A DNA stretch of 56,681 nucleotides from Actinomycetes bacterium (GCA_021790675.1 JAJYGN010000080.1:1-56681); one strand, 5' to 3'. Shown: positions 1 through 9,175, numbered from the stretch's first letter. Notes: generated by a model from the sequence alone, not told the origin. Numbers and translations are program-made.

Positions 1-134
1 GCGTCGGCCTCGGCCGCGTCGATGGCGCCGACCAGCTCGCGCAGCATGGTCGCGCTCAGCGCGTTGCGCCGCTCGACGTCGACCAGGCGAAGGGTGGTGA
101 CCCCACGCTCGTGGAACACCTCGAGCACGCTCAC
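1..134 (-). CDS. Enoyl-CoA hydratase/isomerase family protein, N-terminal fragment
   Basis: The reverse strand reads from a GTG at 134 into an open frame that leaves the window at base 1. The 44 visible residues begin VSVLEVFHERGVTTLRLVD and continue through VERRNALSATMLREL. This is the beta-strand plus N-A-L-S start of crotonase-fold enoyl-CoA hydratases, which hydrate trans-2-enoyl-CoA in fatty or branched acyl-CoA oxidation. The start overlaps the TGA of the upstream gene by 4 bases (GTGA), so it is the fifth visible gene of the carboxylase/AtuA operon. That context suggests hydration of a methyl-branched, AtuE/LiuC-like acyl-CoA. Substrate and catalytic Glu residues cannot be seen because the gene is cut. 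Confidence 0.75.
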   Translation of the reverse strand, partial: MSVLEVFHERGVTTLRLVDVERRNALSATMLRELVGAIDAAEAD

Positions 135-919
135 GTCGACCTCGGCGCCGGGCCCGTGGTTGGCCCTCCGGCGAAGGCCTGGGCGCGCAGCATCCAGTGT
201 CGTCCCCACTCGCCCGTGACGAGGGCCGTGTCGTCGACGTGTCGTCGCTGCGTGACGACCAGACAGAAGTCGAGCGCCGGGCCGGTGAGAACTTCCTCGG
301 CGTCGCTCGGGCCGTGCTGGTAGGTTCCGTCCGCTCCGTCGAGGCGAACCGCGATCGAGACCTCGGGCGTTGACTCGGCGCGCACCCGATAGGACCAGTC
401 GCGCGTGATCACGCCGAGGCGCACGATGTGCGCGAGACGCGCCGAGTCGCTCGGGGCGACGCCGAGGGCGTCGGCGACGTCCACGCCGTGGGCCCAGGTC
501 TCCATGAGCCGCGCGGTGAGAAATGATCGCCCGCTCATGTCGGGCCCGTACCAGGGAACGCGCGACTCTCGCGTGAGACGACGGGCGGCCGCCTTCAGCG
601 TCGCGCGGTTTTCGCGCCAGGCGGCGAGAACGAGCGCGGGCGTCATCTCGCGAAATGGACGCAGGGTGAATTCGTCGACGCCTTCGGCGAAGGCGGCCCG
701 CACGAGTTCGTCGCGGACCACCAAGAAGGCGGCGGAATCGGTGATGGCCTGCGCGGCGGCCGCGTCGAAGTAGGCGAGGTGGGCGATCTGGTCGCGCACG
801 CACCAGCCGCGCGCGGGTGTGTCGCGGAGCCAGTCAGACTCGTCGAGCCCGGCCACGAGTTTGTCGAGGGCCCCTTGCTCGTCGGCCAGGTCGCGCGCGA
901 GTTCGTCGAGCTCGTTCAC
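131..919 (-). CDS. TIGR03084-type DinB-fold metal-binding protein
   Basis: This 262-residue protein resembles the TIGR03084 family, related to mycothiol-dependent maleylpyruvate isomerase-type (DinB-like) four-helix proteins. An N-terminal bundle carries RDQIAHLAYFD (His47) and a later METWAHGVDVADALG segment, the His positions expected to bind a divalent metal. The C-terminal part is a separate alpha/beta domain. The start is GTG at 919, which overlaps the TGA of the AtuA gene (GTGA). The open frame extends further upstream, but only as an overlap with that gene. The exact reaction is unknown. Members of this family often sit beside acyl-CoA carboxylase and AtuA genes in actinobacteria, so a role in the same acyl-CoA pathway is inferred. 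Confidence 0.75.
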   Translation of the reverse strand: MNELDELARDLADEQGALDKLVAGLDESDWLRDTPARGWCVRDQIAHLAYFDAAAAQAITDSAAFLVVRDELVRAAFAEGVDEFTLRPFREMTPALVLAAWRENRATLKAAARRLTRESRVPWYGPDMSGRSFLTARLMETWAHGVDVADALGVAPSDSARLAHIVRLGVITRDWSYRVRAESTPEVSIAVRLDGADGTYQHGPSDAEEVLTGPALDFCLVVTQRRHVDDTALVTGEWGRHWMLRAQAFAGGPTTGPAPRST

Positions 920-2664
920 AGTAGGACCTCGGGCACGTCGACCACGCGGGCGCGCAGCCACTCGCCGAGCCCTTTGGCTTGCGCGTCCTGGCGCGACGCA
1001 GCGGCGACGCCCTCGTCCAGCAGATCGTGGACCACGAAGTTGAGCGAGCGCAAGGCCGGGAAGCGGAAGCGCTCGACGTCGAGCTCGCGGATCTCGGGGA
1101 GCAGTTCGCGCAGGCGCTCGACGCTGAGAAAGTCGTCGAGCCAGTTGAACGCGTCGTCGCGTCGCGCGAAGACGCCCAGGTTGGCGTGACCGCCCTTGTC
1201 GCCCGATCTCGCTCCCACGAGTCGTCCCAGGGGCACGCGGCGTGTCGCGCCGGCGGGCGGGGTCGCAGGCGCGGGCACGTCGACGGTGATGTCGCGGGGT
1301 CCGGGCGGGGCGACCGAGTCGACGACACTGGTCGGGCCGTCGAGGACGTGCACGAACTGGGGGACGAGGTCGGCCGGCACGCGAGCGGGCACGTAGACGC
1401 CGTAGGGCCGCGCGGGACCGGGCGCGAGGCCCACACCGAAGTAGCCGGGGGTGGCGGCTAGGGCGATCTCGACCGCGGCGTTGGCCACCGCGCGGCCCAC
1501 CTTGTTCTCGTCGGGATCCTTCAGGGTTAGCCGCCACAGCGCGACCGCTTCTTCGTTGGTCGCGGGGTCGGTCTTGTCGGTGCGAGAGACGCGCGTCGTC
1601 ACACTCGCGATGTCGCTCTTGGCGACCGGGGACTGCTCCCAGAAGGCCCGCTCCACGAGGGAGGCCTTCTCCTCGATGTCGAGCCCCGTAAGGCCCACCG
1701 TGAGGTCCTGGCGGTACCCGCCGAGCTTGTTCATGGCGACCTTGAGTGTCGACGGCGGCGCCTCGCCGCGCACGCCGGAGATCGCCACGCGATCCGGTGC
1801 GACTTGGGTCAGGCGGATGGTGTCGAAGCGCGCGGTCACGTCGGGGCCGAAGTAGCGCGGTCCGCCGATCTCATAGAGAAGCTGGGAGGTCACCGTGCCG
1901 ATCGAGACCTCGCCGCCGGTGCCGTCGTGCTTGCCCACGACGCACGATCCGTCGGCCGCGATCTCGACCCAGGGGAAGCCAACGTGGGACATGTCGGCGA
2001 CCTCGGTGAAGAACGAGTAGTTGCCCCCGGTCGCCTGGGCCCCGCACTCGATGACGTGGCCGGCGACGACGGCCCCGGCGAGGGCGTCGAAGTCGTCGCG
2101 CGCCCATCCGTGGTGCCAGGCGGCTGGCCCGCAGACGACGGCCGCGTCGGTGACCCGACCCGTCACCACCACGTCGGCGCCCTGATTCAGCGCCTCGACG
2201 ATGCCAAAGCAGCCGAGGTAGGCGTTGGCCGAGACGACGCCGTCGCGCGTCACGGGACTACCCGTCTCGAAGTGGGTGAGCGCTACGGCGTGCTCGCCGT
2301 CGAGGCGCCCGAGCAGGTCGTCGCCGTTCACGTAGGCGACCCGTGCCGAGAGCCCCAGGCGTGCCGCGAGAGCCGCCACCTCCTCGGCCAGGCGGTCGGG
2401 ATCCAGGCCGCCGGCGTTGGAGACGATCTTGATGCCGCGCTCCAGACACGGCCCGAGGACGCCCTCCAACTGGGTCAGGAAGCTGCGCGCGTATCCCGCG
2501 CCAGGGTGCTTGGCGCGCGTGCGCGCGAGGATGAGCATGGTCAGCTCGGCCAGCCAGTCACCGGTCAGGACGTCGATGGGCCCGCCCTCGACCATCTCGG
2601 CCGCCGCGCTGAGTCGGTCCCCGTAGAAGCCCGAGCAGTTGGCGACGCGAAGGGGGTCGTTCAC
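916..2664 (-). CDS. atuA: Acyclic terpene utilization AtuA family protein
   Basis: This 582-residue protein matches the AtuA/DUF1446 architecture. The long N-terminal domain starts with the typical VANCSGFYGDR stretch and includes DVLTGDWLAELTM and SNAGGLDP. A smaller C-terminal ferredoxin-like domain (about residues 470-582) carries GRLVGARSGDKGGHANLGVFAR. AtuA is required for citronellol/geraniol catabolism in Pseudomonas, but its chemistry is not firmly established. Here it lies between the biotin carboxylase and the TIGR03084 gene with 4-base overlaps on both sides, so it is translationally coupled to the carboxylase. The start is GTG at 2664. The true substrate could be a terpenoid or another branched acyl-CoA. 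Confidence 0.88.
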   Translation of the reverse strand: MNDPLRVANCSGFYGDRLSAAAEMVEGGPIDVLTGDWLAELTMLILARTRAKHPGAGYARSFLTQLEGVLGPCLERGIKIVSNAGGLDPDRLAEEVAALAARLGLSARVAYVNGDDLLGRLDGEHAVALTHFETGSPVTRDGVVSANAYLGCFGIVEALNQGADVVVTGRVTDAAVVCGPAAWHHGWARDDFDALAGAVVAGHVIECGAQATGGNYSFFTEVADMSHVGFPWVEIAADGSCVVGKHDGTGGEVSIGTVTSQLLYEIGGPRYFGPDVTARFDTIRLTQVAPDRVAISGVRGEAPPSTLKVAMNKLGGYRQDLTVGLTGLDIEEKASLVERAFWEQSPVAKSDIASVTTRVSRTDKTDPATNEEAVALWRLTLKDPDENKVGRAVANAAVEIALAATPGYFGVGLAPGPARPYGVYVPARVPADLVPQFVHVLDGPTSVVDSVAPPGPRDITVDVPAPATPPAGATRRVPLGRLVGARSGDKGGHANLGVFARRDDAFNWLDDFLSVERLRELLPEIRELDVERFRFPALRSLNFVVHDLLDEGVAAASRQDAQAKGLGEWLRARVVDVPEVLL

Positions 2665-4586
2665 CCGTCGGCCTCGCTCACGGCGAGCAGTGTGGTACCC
2701 CGGTCCACCTGCTGAGAGGGCGCGACGAACACGTCGGTGACGACGCAGTCGTGCGGCGCGGTGATCACGTGCTCCATCTTCATGGCCTCGAGCACGACCA
2801 GGGTGTCGCCGGCGCGCACGCGCTGGCCGATCTCGGCGCGCACCGCGAGAACCACGCCGGGCATCGGTGCGATGAGGCCGCCGTGGATCTCCTCGGATCC
2901 GGGCACGACGAAGCGCGGCACGACCTGGAAGGTCGCGGTGCCGCGGCGCACCTGGACGTGGAGGTGGTCGCCGTCGGCGGTGACGCGCACGTTGGCGCGT
3001 CGGCCGTTGAACTCGAGGTCGATGGCCCGATCGCTCCAGGAGCGCACGCGTGCGAGTCCCGCGTCCACGTCGAAAGCGCCGTCGCGTCGGCGCCGGTACG
3101 TCACGACGTGGTCGCCCTGGCGGCGCAGAGTCACTCTCTCGCGCGGCAGTCGCGCGTTGCGCCAGCCGCTGGGCACGAAGGCCAGCACGGGCGCGTTGGC
3201 CCGGTTCCTCTCCTCGAGCCAGAGCGCGGCCGCGGTCGTGGCGAAGGCCGTCTCGTCCTCGTCGAGGACGAGCTCGCGGGCCGGCTCGTAGCGAGCGATG
3301 AAGTCCGTTGTCGTGTCTCCGGTGAGGAATCCCTCGTGGCGAAGGGTGGCGGCGAGGAAGTCGCGATTGGTCGTCACGCCGCCCAAGTGCAGCCCCTCGA
3401 GGGCCCGCGCCAGGGTGGTGGCGGCCTCGACGCGCGTCGGGGCGACCGCGATGATCTTGGCCAGCAGGGGGTCGAAGGAGACGCTGACGCGTGAGCCGAC
3501 CTCGACACCGGACTCGACGCGCACCGGCGGATATAGCGCCGGCTCGAAGGCCGCGATCGTACCCGTCGCGGGCAGGAAGCCGTTCGCCGGGTCCTCGGCG
3601 CAGAGACGCACCTCAATGGCGTGGCCCCGGCTCACAACGTCGTCTTGGTCCATGTCGAGCGGTTCGCCCGCCGCGATTCGCAGCTGGGTGCGCACGAGGT
3701 CCACGCCAGTCACCTCCTCGGTCACCGGGTGCTCGACCTGCAGGCGGGTGTTGACCTCGAGAAAGAAGAACTCGCGGGTCTCGTCGTCGACGAGGAACTC
3801 AACGGTGCCCACCGAGTGATAGTTGATGGCTCGCGCGAGGTTGAGGGCTGCCTCACCCATGGCCGCGCGCATTGGCGCGGTCAGGGCGCTCGAGGGAGAC
3901 TCCTCGACGAGCTTCTGGTGGCGACGCTGGATCGAGCACTCGCGCTCGCCCAGGTGGATCAGGTTGCCGAAGTGATCGCCGACGATCTGGATCTCGACGT
4001 GGCGTGACGCGGCGACGTAGCGCTCGACGAACACCCGGTCGTCCCCAAAGGCGCTCGCGGCTTCGCGCTGGGCGGCCGCGAGCGCGTCGTCGAAGTCCTC
4101 TCGGCGCGTGACGACGCGCATGCCCTTGCCGCCGCCGCCAGCGGCCGCCTTGATCAAGAGGGGATAGCCCACCTGATCGGCCGCTGTGGGATCGTCGCTC
4201 GAGAGCAAGACAGCGACGCCGGCCTCGCGAGCGAGCGCCTTGGCCGCGATCTTGTCGCCCATCGCGCGAATGACGCGCGCCGGCGGCCCCACCCACGTGA
4301 GCCCAGCCTCTTCGACCATCGTGGCGAAGAGGGCGTTCTCCGAGAGGAACCCGTAGCCGGGATGGATGGCCTGCGCGCCGCTGGCGCGCGCGGCGGCGAC
4401 GATGGCGGCGCCGTCAAGGTAGGACGTCTCGAGCAGGACCGCCTCGTCGCAGTCGGCAATGAAGGGTTCGTTCGCGTCGGCCTCGACGTAGACGCCGATG
4501 ACGCGCAGCCCCATCTCGCGACCGGCACGCGCGACCCGCCGGGCGATCTCGCCGCGATTGGCGATGAGAAGCGTGTCGAAACTCAT
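2661..4586 (-). CDS. Acyl-CoA carboxylase biotin-carboxylase/BCCP (alpha) subunit
   Basis: This 641-residue alpha chain of a biotin-dependent acyl-CoA carboxylase carboxylates enzyme-bound biotin with ATP and bicarbonate. It opens with the biotin carboxylase N-terminus (SFDTLLIANRGEIARRV). The ATP-grasp glycine loop GYPLLIKAAAGGGGKGM is near residue 145, and HRLQVEHPVTEE-type active-site sequence appears as NTRLQVEHPVTEEV. The C-terminal biotinyl domain has the EAMKMEH motif with Lys603 as the biotin attachment site. The start at 4586 (ATG) overlaps the carboxyltransferase stop as ATGA; the 21-residue upstream extension lies inside that gene and was discarded. Size and pairing resemble methylcrotonyl-, geranyl- or propionyl-CoA carboxylases; the AtuA neighbour favours a geranyl/methylcrotonyl-type substrate. 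Confidence 0.93.
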   Translation of the reverse strand: MSFDTLLIANRGEIARRVARAGREMGLRVIGVYVEADANEPFIADCDEAVLLETSYLDGAAIVAAARASGAQAIHPGYGFLSENALFATMVEEAGLTWVGPPARVIRAMGDKIAAKALAREAGVAVLLSSDDPTAADQVGYPLLIKAAAGGGGKGMRVVTRREDFDDALAAAQREAASAFGDDRVFVERYVAASRHVEIQIVGDHFGNLIHLGERECSIQRRHQKLVEESPSSALTAPMRAAMGEAALNLARAINYHSVGTVEFLVDDETREFFFLEVNTRLQVEHPVTEEVTGVDLVRTQLRIAAGEPLDMDQDDVVSRGHAIEVRLCAEDPANGFLPATGTIAAFEPALYPPVRVESGVEVGSRVSVSFDPLLAKIIAVAPTRVEAATTLARALEGLHLGGVTTNRDFLAATLRHEGFLTGDTTTDFIARYEPARELVLDEDETAFATTAAALWLEERNRANAPVLAFVPSGWRNARLPRERVTLRRQGDHVVTYRRRRDGAFDVDAGLARVRSWSDRAIDLEFNGRRANVRVTADGDHLHVQVRRGTATFQVVPRFVVPGSEEIHGGLIAPMPGVVLAVRAEIGQRVRAGDTLVVLEAMKMEHVITAPHDCVVTDVFVAPSQQVDRGTTLLAVSEADG

Positions 4587-6217
4587 AGGCGAAACACCCC
4601 GAAGGACGACGCGCCCTCGATGGGCTTGGAGCGCACGACCGACAGGCACAGCCCGAGGACGGTGCGGGTGTCGCGCGGGTCGATGATGCCGTCGTCGCTC
4701 ACCGCACCCGTCGCGACCAAGGCGAGGGATCCCTGCTCCTGGTTCTCTTCGACCATGGCGACGACCTTGGCGTCCTCGTCCTCGTCAAAGGGCTCGCCCT
4801 TGCGCTCGGCCGCGGCGCGTCGGACCTGGCTCATCACGCCGGCGATCTGCTTGGGGCCCATGACGGCGATCTTGGCGGTCGGCCATAAGAAGGTGAAGCG
4901 GTTGCCGAAGGCACGTCCCGACATGCCGTAGGTGCCGGCGCCGTAGGAGGCCCCGAGGATCACGGTGAGGTGCGGGACGCTCGAGTTGGTCACCGCGTTG
5001 AGCATCTGTGAGCCCTTTTTGATGATCCCCTCGGCCTCGGCCTCGCGGCCCACCATGTAGCCGGTGATGTTCTGCAAGAAGATGAGGGGCACGTCGATCT
5101 GATTGCACAGCTGGATGAACTGGCCGGCCTTCTCGGCGGCGCGCGGCTGGATGACCCCGTTGTTGCCGAGGATCCCCACCGGATATCCGTGGATCGACGC
5201 CCATCCGCACACCAGGGTCTCGCCGTAGCGAGCCTTGAACTCCTCGAAGCGCGAGTCGTCGACCACGCGCGCGATCACGTCGCGCACGTCGACGGCCTGG
5301 CGCAGGTCGCGACTGATCAGACCGAGCAGCTCCTCGCTGTCGTATCGCGGGGGGGCGCTCACGATGCTCGGACCCGGGCCGCGCTTTCGCCAGTTGAGGT
5401 GCCCCACTACTTCGCGACAGATCCGCAGCGCGTCCATCTCATCCTCGGCGAAGTAGTCGCCGAGCCCCGAGACCTCCGCGTGCAGTCGCGCGCCGCCGAG
5501 GGTCTCGTCGTCGGACTGCTCGCCGGTGGCCATCTTGACAAGGGGCGGACCGGCCAGGAACACCTTGGACTGGTCCTTGACCACGATGTTGTAGTCCGAG
5601 AGTCCCGGCTGGTAGGCGCCGCCGGCCGTCGATGAGCCAAAGACCACGCACACCGTGGGCACGCGCATCTTGGACAGTTCGATGAGGTCGTAGAAGAAGC
5701 GACCGCTCTCGGCGAAGTGGCCGGTGCCCATGCGCCCGCTGCCGCCCCCCACGCGCAGGTCGGCGCCGGCGGACTCGACGAAGCTGACGTAGGGGATCTC
5801 GTTGTCGCGCGCGATCTCGAGCGCGCGCATCCACTTCTTGGCCGAATACGCCGTGAGCGCCCCCCCGAGGACCGAGGGGTCGTTGGCCATGATGACGCAC
5901 TCGGTGCCGGCGATCACGCCGATGCCTACCACCATGCCGCCGCCGATGGCGTAGTCCGAGCCGTAGCCGGCGAGCGGGGAGATCTCGAGAAAGGGCGAGT
6001 CGGGATCGAGAACGGCAGCGATGCGCTCGCGCACCGGCATCTTGCCCCGGCTGCGCATCCGGTTCATGGCGGCCTCACCGCCGCCGGCCTCGGCCTGGTC
6101 GAGCAGGTCGTCGATCACGGCGAGCTGCTCGAGCATGTCCGCGCGGTTGGCGAGGAAGCGCTCTGAGGTGGTGTCGAGCGCTGAGCCGAGAGGCGGGGCG
6201 ATTCCGGGACGCTCCAT
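4583..6217 (-). CDS. Acyl-CoA carboxylase carboxyltransferase (beta) subunit
   Basis: This 544-residue carboxyltransferase transfers CO2 from carboxybiotin to an acyl-CoA. It shows both crotonase-like halves: the N-terminal half with RMGTGHFAESGRFF and the oxyanion-forming SSTAGGAYQPG, and the C-terminal half with GILGNNGVIQP, GASYGAGTYGMSGRAF and the MGPKQIAGVM segment. Length and motifs match the methylcrotonyl/geranyl-CoA carboxylase beta family (MccB/LiuB/AtuC). The frame stays open well upstream, but the ATG at 6217 gives a normal N-terminus and leaves a 68-base divergent spacer to rpiB that holds a 14-base dyad. It is the first gene of the operon. Confidence 0.92.
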   Translation of the reverse strand: MERPGIAPPLGSALDTTSERFLANRADMLEQLAVIDDLLDQAEAGGGEAAMNRMRSRGKMPVRERIAAVLDPDSPFLEISPLAGYGSDYAIGGGMVVGIGVIAGTECVIMANDPSVLGGALTAYSAKKWMRALEIARDNEIPYVSFVESAGADLRVGGGSGRMGTGHFAESGRFFYDLIELSKMRVPTVCVVFGSSTAGGAYQPGLSDYNIVVKDQSKVFLAGPPLVKMATGEQSDDETLGGARLHAEVSGLGDYFAEDEMDALRICREVVGHLNWRKRGPGPSIVSAPPRYDSEELLGLISRDLRQAVDVRDVIARVVDDSRFEEFKARYGETLVCGWASIHGYPVGILGNNGVIQPRAAEKAGQFIQLCNQIDVPLIFLQNITGYMVGREAEAEGIIKKGSQMLNAVTNSSVPHLTVILGASYGAGTYGMSGRAFGNRFTFLWPTAKIAVMGPKQIAGVMSQVRRAAAERKGEPFDEDEDAKVVAMVEENQEQGSLALVATGAVSDDGIIDPRDTRTVLGLCLSVVRSKPIEGASSFGVFRL

Positions 6218-6252
6218 TCGCCCGATCCTAGTGAAGGCTCTCACGATCAGAA

Positions 6253-6266
6253 GACCGTGAACGGTC
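6253..6266. promoter_or_regulatory. Perfect dyad in the carboxylase/rpiB divergent spacer
   Basis: GACCGT-GA-ACGGTC is an uninterrupted inverted repeat with 6-base arms and a 2-base centre. It sits in the 68-base spacer between the divergent carboxyltransferase gene and rpiB. The geometry suits a TetR- or GntR-type operator for the acyl-CoA operon. No regulator gene is adjacent, so this is inference. Confidence 0.4.
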
Positions 6267-6285
6267 GACGGGTAGGGTGGGAGCG

Positions 6286-6747
6286 ATGCGTGTGGCCCTG
6301 GGATCCGACCACGCCGGCTACGACGTGAAGAGCCTGCTGGCGACGACGCTGGCCGACTGGGGTCATGAGGTGCTCGACTTCGGGACCGATTCGTCGACCA
6401 CGTCGGTGGACTACCCCGACTTTGCCGCCGCCGCGGCGCGCGCCGTGGCCGCGGGCGACGCCGACCTCGGCGTCGTCGTCTGTGGCTCGGGGATTGGTGT
6501 CTCGATCGCCGCCAACAAGGTCCCCGGGATCCGCGCGGCCCTCGTGCATGACGTGACCTCGGCACACCTCGCGCGCGAGCACAACCACGCCAACGTGCTC
6601 TGCCTCGGCGCCCGCTTGATCGGCGAGTCCGTGGCGGTCGAGGCCCTGGCGGCATGGCTCGCGGCTGTGCCCGGCGAGGGACGCCACCTCCAACGCATCG
6701 TGAAACTGTCCGCGCTCGACGCGGCCCTGACAGAGAGGCAGCCGTGA
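6286..6747 (+). CDS. rpiB: Ribose-5-phosphate isomerase B
   Basis: RpiB interconverts ribose 5-phosphate and ribulose 5-phosphate in the non-oxidative pentose phosphate pathway. The 153-residue protein starts MRVALGSDHAGYDVK, the RpiB/LacAB signature with an Asp-His pair. It carries the active-site loop VVCGSGIGVSIAANKVPGIRAA and the DVTSAHLAREHNHANVLCLG motif. ATG at 6286 is preferred over the in-frame GTG three codons upstream because it begins at the conserved MRVALGSDH. The stop overlaps the glyA GTG by 4 bases, indicating a bicistronic unit as in other actinobacteria. Confidence 0.95.
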   Translation: MRVALGSDHAGYDVKSLLATTLADWGHEVLDFGTDSSTTSVDYPDFAAAAARAVAAGDADLGVVVCGSGIGVSIAANKVPGIRAALVHDVTSAHLAREHNHANVLCLGARLIGESVAVEALAAWLAAVPGEGRHLQRIVKLSALDAALTERQP

Positions 6748-8030
6748 GCTCACCTTTTGACGCCTGGATCACCAATGACGACGAGGTGTCCGGCCTCCTC
6801 GCCCAAGAGTGGCAGCGCCAGACCACGACGCTGCAACTCATCGCCAGCGAAAACTTCGCTTCGCCCGCGGTGATGGCCGCGACCGGATCGATCCTCACGA
6901 ACAAGTACGCCGAGGGCTATCCCGGGCGCCGCTACTACGGAGGCAACCAGGTCGTCGACGAGGTCGAGGACCTCGCGCGCCGTCGTCTGACCGCTCTCTT
7001 TGGCGCCGACCACGCCAACGTCCAGCCCCACAGCGGAGCCAACGCCAACGTCGCGGTCTACCAGGCGCTGCTCGACGCGGGCGACACGATCCTCGCGATG
7101 CGCCTCGACCAGGGCGGGCACCTCACGCACGGCTCGCCCGCGTCAATGACCTCCAAGGCCTGGCACTTCGTCTCCTACGGCGTCACGCCGCGTTCGGACG
7201 ACCCCGAGGCGCCGGGCGAGATCATCGACTTCGACAACGTGCGCGACCTGGCTCTCGCGCACCGGCCCAAGCTGATCGTCGCCGGCGCGACCGCCTACGC
7301 CCGACGCATCGACCCGGCGCCCTTTCGCGAGATCGCCGATGAGGTGGGGGCGCTTCTCATGTTCGACTCGGCCCACGTGGCCGGACTGATCGCCGGTGGC
7401 TCGCACCCCAACCCCGTGCCCTACGCCGACGTGGTGGCCTTCACGACGCACAAGACCCTGCGCGGACCGCGCGGCGGGGCGATCTTGTGTCGCGAGGAGT
7501 ACGCCAAGAAGATCGACTCGGCCGTCTTCCCGGGTCAGCAGGGCGGCCCCCTCGAACACTCAATCGCGGCCAAGGCCGTGGCCTTCCGCGAAGCGGCCCA
7601 GCCGTCGTTCTCGACCTACACCGAGCAGATCGTGAAGAACTCGGTCGCCTTCGGCGCCGCGCTCGCCGCCGAGGGATTCCGCATGGTTTCGGGCGGCACC
7701 GAGAACCACATGGTGCTATTAGACCTTCGCACCTTCGACGAGGAGCTCACCGGCAAGGAGGCCCAAGAGGTCCTGGACCGCGCCGGCATCACCACGAACC
7801 GCAACACGATTCCCGACGATCCGCGCAGCGCCTTCATCACCTCAGGCCTGCGCGTAGGCACCGCCGCCGAGACGACGGCCGGCCTGCGCGAAGACGAGTT
7901 CGCCCGGGTGGCCACCTTGATGGCCCGCGCGTTGCGCGGGCGCGCCGACGAGGCCCAGATCGGCGCCGTGCGCGCCGAGGTGGGCGAGCTCTGTCGCAGA
8001 TTCAACCCGTACGGCGCCTTCACGAACTAA
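6744..8030 (+). CDS. glyA: Serine hydroxymethyltransferase
   Basis: GlyA transfers the serine hydroxymethyl group to tetrahydrofolate, making glycine and 5,10-methylene-THF. The 428-residue protein has the LQLIASENFASPAVMAATGS N-terminal signature, the EGYPGRRYYGGNQVVD folate/PLP segment, the AHVAGLIAGG region and the PLP-lysine loop VVAFTTHKTLRGPRGG. GTG at 6744 overlaps the rpiB stop. The frame is open upstream inside rpiB, but homology begins at SSPFDAWITNDDEV. The stop is followed after two bases by the GTG of wecA, so transcription probably continues into the wecA-atp unit. Confidence 0.96.
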   Translation: MSSPFDAWITNDDEVSGLLAQEWQRQTTTLQLIASENFASPAVMAATGSILTNKYAEGYPGRRYYGGNQVVDEVEDLARRRLTALFGADHANVQPHSGANANVAVYQALLDAGDTILAMRLDQGGHLTHGSPASMTSKAWHFVSYGVTPRSDDPEAPGEIIDFDNVRDLALAHRPKLIVAGATAYARRIDPAPFREIADEVGALLMFDSAHVAGLIAGGSHPNPVPYADVVAFTTHKTLRGPRGGAILCREEYAKKIDSAVFPGQQGGPLEHSIAAKAVAFREAAQPSFSTYTEQIVKNSVAFGAALAAEGFRMVSGGTENHMVLLDLRTFDEELTGKEAQEVLDRAGITTNRNTIPDDPRSAFITSGLRVGTAAETTAGLREDEFARVATLMARALRGRADEAQIGAVRAEVGELCRRFNPYGAFTN

Positions 8031-8032
8031 CC

Positions 8033-9175
8033 GTGAACAACCTTGCGGCCTACGCGGTGGTGATGGTCGTCGGGGCACTGGTGACGATGCTCGCCGACCG
8101 GCCGGCGCGCGCGATCTCGATCAAGGTGGGCTACACGGCCCAGCCTGACGAGCGCAAGGTCCACCAGGCCGTCACCCCCTACGGCGGGGGAGCGGCGATG
8201 TTCATCGGACTGTGCGTCGCGCTGATCGTCGCGGTGGCTATCACGCCGCTGCGCGCGGTGATTTCCTCGAGCCACGAGATGGTCGGCGTCCTCATCGCCG
8301 CCGGGGTCATCTTCGTGGTGGGCGTCGTCGACGACTTTCGCGAGATGAGTGCCCCGGCGAAGGTGGCCGGCCAGTTCCTCGCCGCGTCGGTGCTGTACTT
8401 CTCGGGCGCCACGATGTACCAGCTCAAACTGCCCTTCGCGGGATTCGTGGTGCTCGGCCCCTCGATCCTGCCGGTCATCACCGCGGTGTGGGTCTTCGCG
8501 CTGTCCAACGCCGTGAATCTCATCGACGGGCTCGACGGCCTGGCGGCGGGGATCGTCACGATCGCCTCGGGGACTTTGTGCGTCTACGGGCTGCGCCTCG
8601 AGGACTTGGGCTTGCTGCCGGTGAGCAACGTCGGCCCGCTGGTGGCCGCGATCACCTGCGGGATCAGCCTGGGCTTCCTGCGCGACAACTTCCACCCGGC
8701 GAAGCTCTTCATGGGCGACGCGGGGGCTCTGATGCTCGGGCTCTTGATGAGCGCCTCGACGATGGTCATCGGCGGAAGGACGCCGCCGGCGAGCGGGGTC
8801 ACCTTCTTCTTCTTCGCGCCCCTGCTCATCCCCGTCTTCATCCTTGGGGTCCCTTTGATCGACGCGACGTGGGCCTTCGTGCGCCGCACGCTCTCCGGGC
8901 AGGGCTTTCACACCCCGGACAAGAACCACATCCACCACCGGCTCATGCGCCTGGGTCACGGTCATCGGCGCACCGTGGTGATCTTGTGGCTCTGGACGGC
9001 GCTGCTGTGCGCCTTCGTGCTCTTTCCCCTCTTCGAGCCCGCGATCAACGTCTTCATCCCCATCGGCGTCGCGCTGATGCTGGTCGCGCTCTTCACGTGG
9101 TTCTCGCCGCTGGCGGCACGCCTGGCGCACCGGCGCCCCGACGCCGACGAGAGCCCCGAGCGGGTCCATCAATGA
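8033..9175 (+). CDS. wecA: Polyprenyl-phosphate HexNAc-1-phosphate transferase (WecA/Rfe type)
   Basis: This 380-residue polytopic membrane protein of the MraY/WecA family would attach an N-acetylhexosamine-1-phosphate to a polyprenyl phosphate carrier for cell-wall polymer or arabinogalactan-type linker synthesis. It shows the acidic catalytic motifs VDDFRE (about residue 100) and NLIDGLDGLAAG, plus FMGDAGALMLG and the cytoplasmic HIHHRLMRLGHGHRR His motif that separates WecA-like enzymes from MraY. About ten hydrophobic segments are visible. GTG at 8033 follows glyA by two bases, and the stop overlaps the next ATG. The position just upstream of the atp operon matches rfe/wecA in mycobacteria. 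Confidence 0.88.
   Translation: MNNLAAYAVVMVVGALVTMLADRPARAISIKVGYTAQPDERKVHQAVTPYGGGAAMFIGLCVALIVAVAITPLRAVISSSHEMVGVLIAAGVIFVVGVVDDFREMSAPAKVAGQFLAASVLYFSGATMYQLKLPFAGFVVLGPSILPVITAVWVFALSNAVNLIDGLDGLAAGIVTIASGTLCVYGLRLEDLGLLPVSNVGPLVAAITCGISLGFLRDNFHPAKLFMGDAGALMLGLLMSASTMVIGGRTPPASGVTFFFFAPLLIPVFILGVPLIDATWAFVRRTLSGQGFHTPDKNHIHHRLMRLGHGHRRTVVILWLWTALLCAFVLFPLFEPAINVFIPIGVALMLVALFTWFSPLAARLAHRRPDADESPERVHQ

Noticed and set aside
920..1537. N-terminal extension of the TIGR03084 gene giving a 468-residue frame
   Set aside because: The extension lies wholly inside the AtuA gene, is Arg-rich frame shadow, and the GTGA junction at 916-919 gives a proper start with family homology.
6218..6904. 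229-residue upstream extension of the carboxyltransferase across rpiB and into glyA
   Set aside because: Low-complexity Arg/Pro-rich translation antisense to rpiB and glyA; normal beta-subunit length is reached from ATG 6217.
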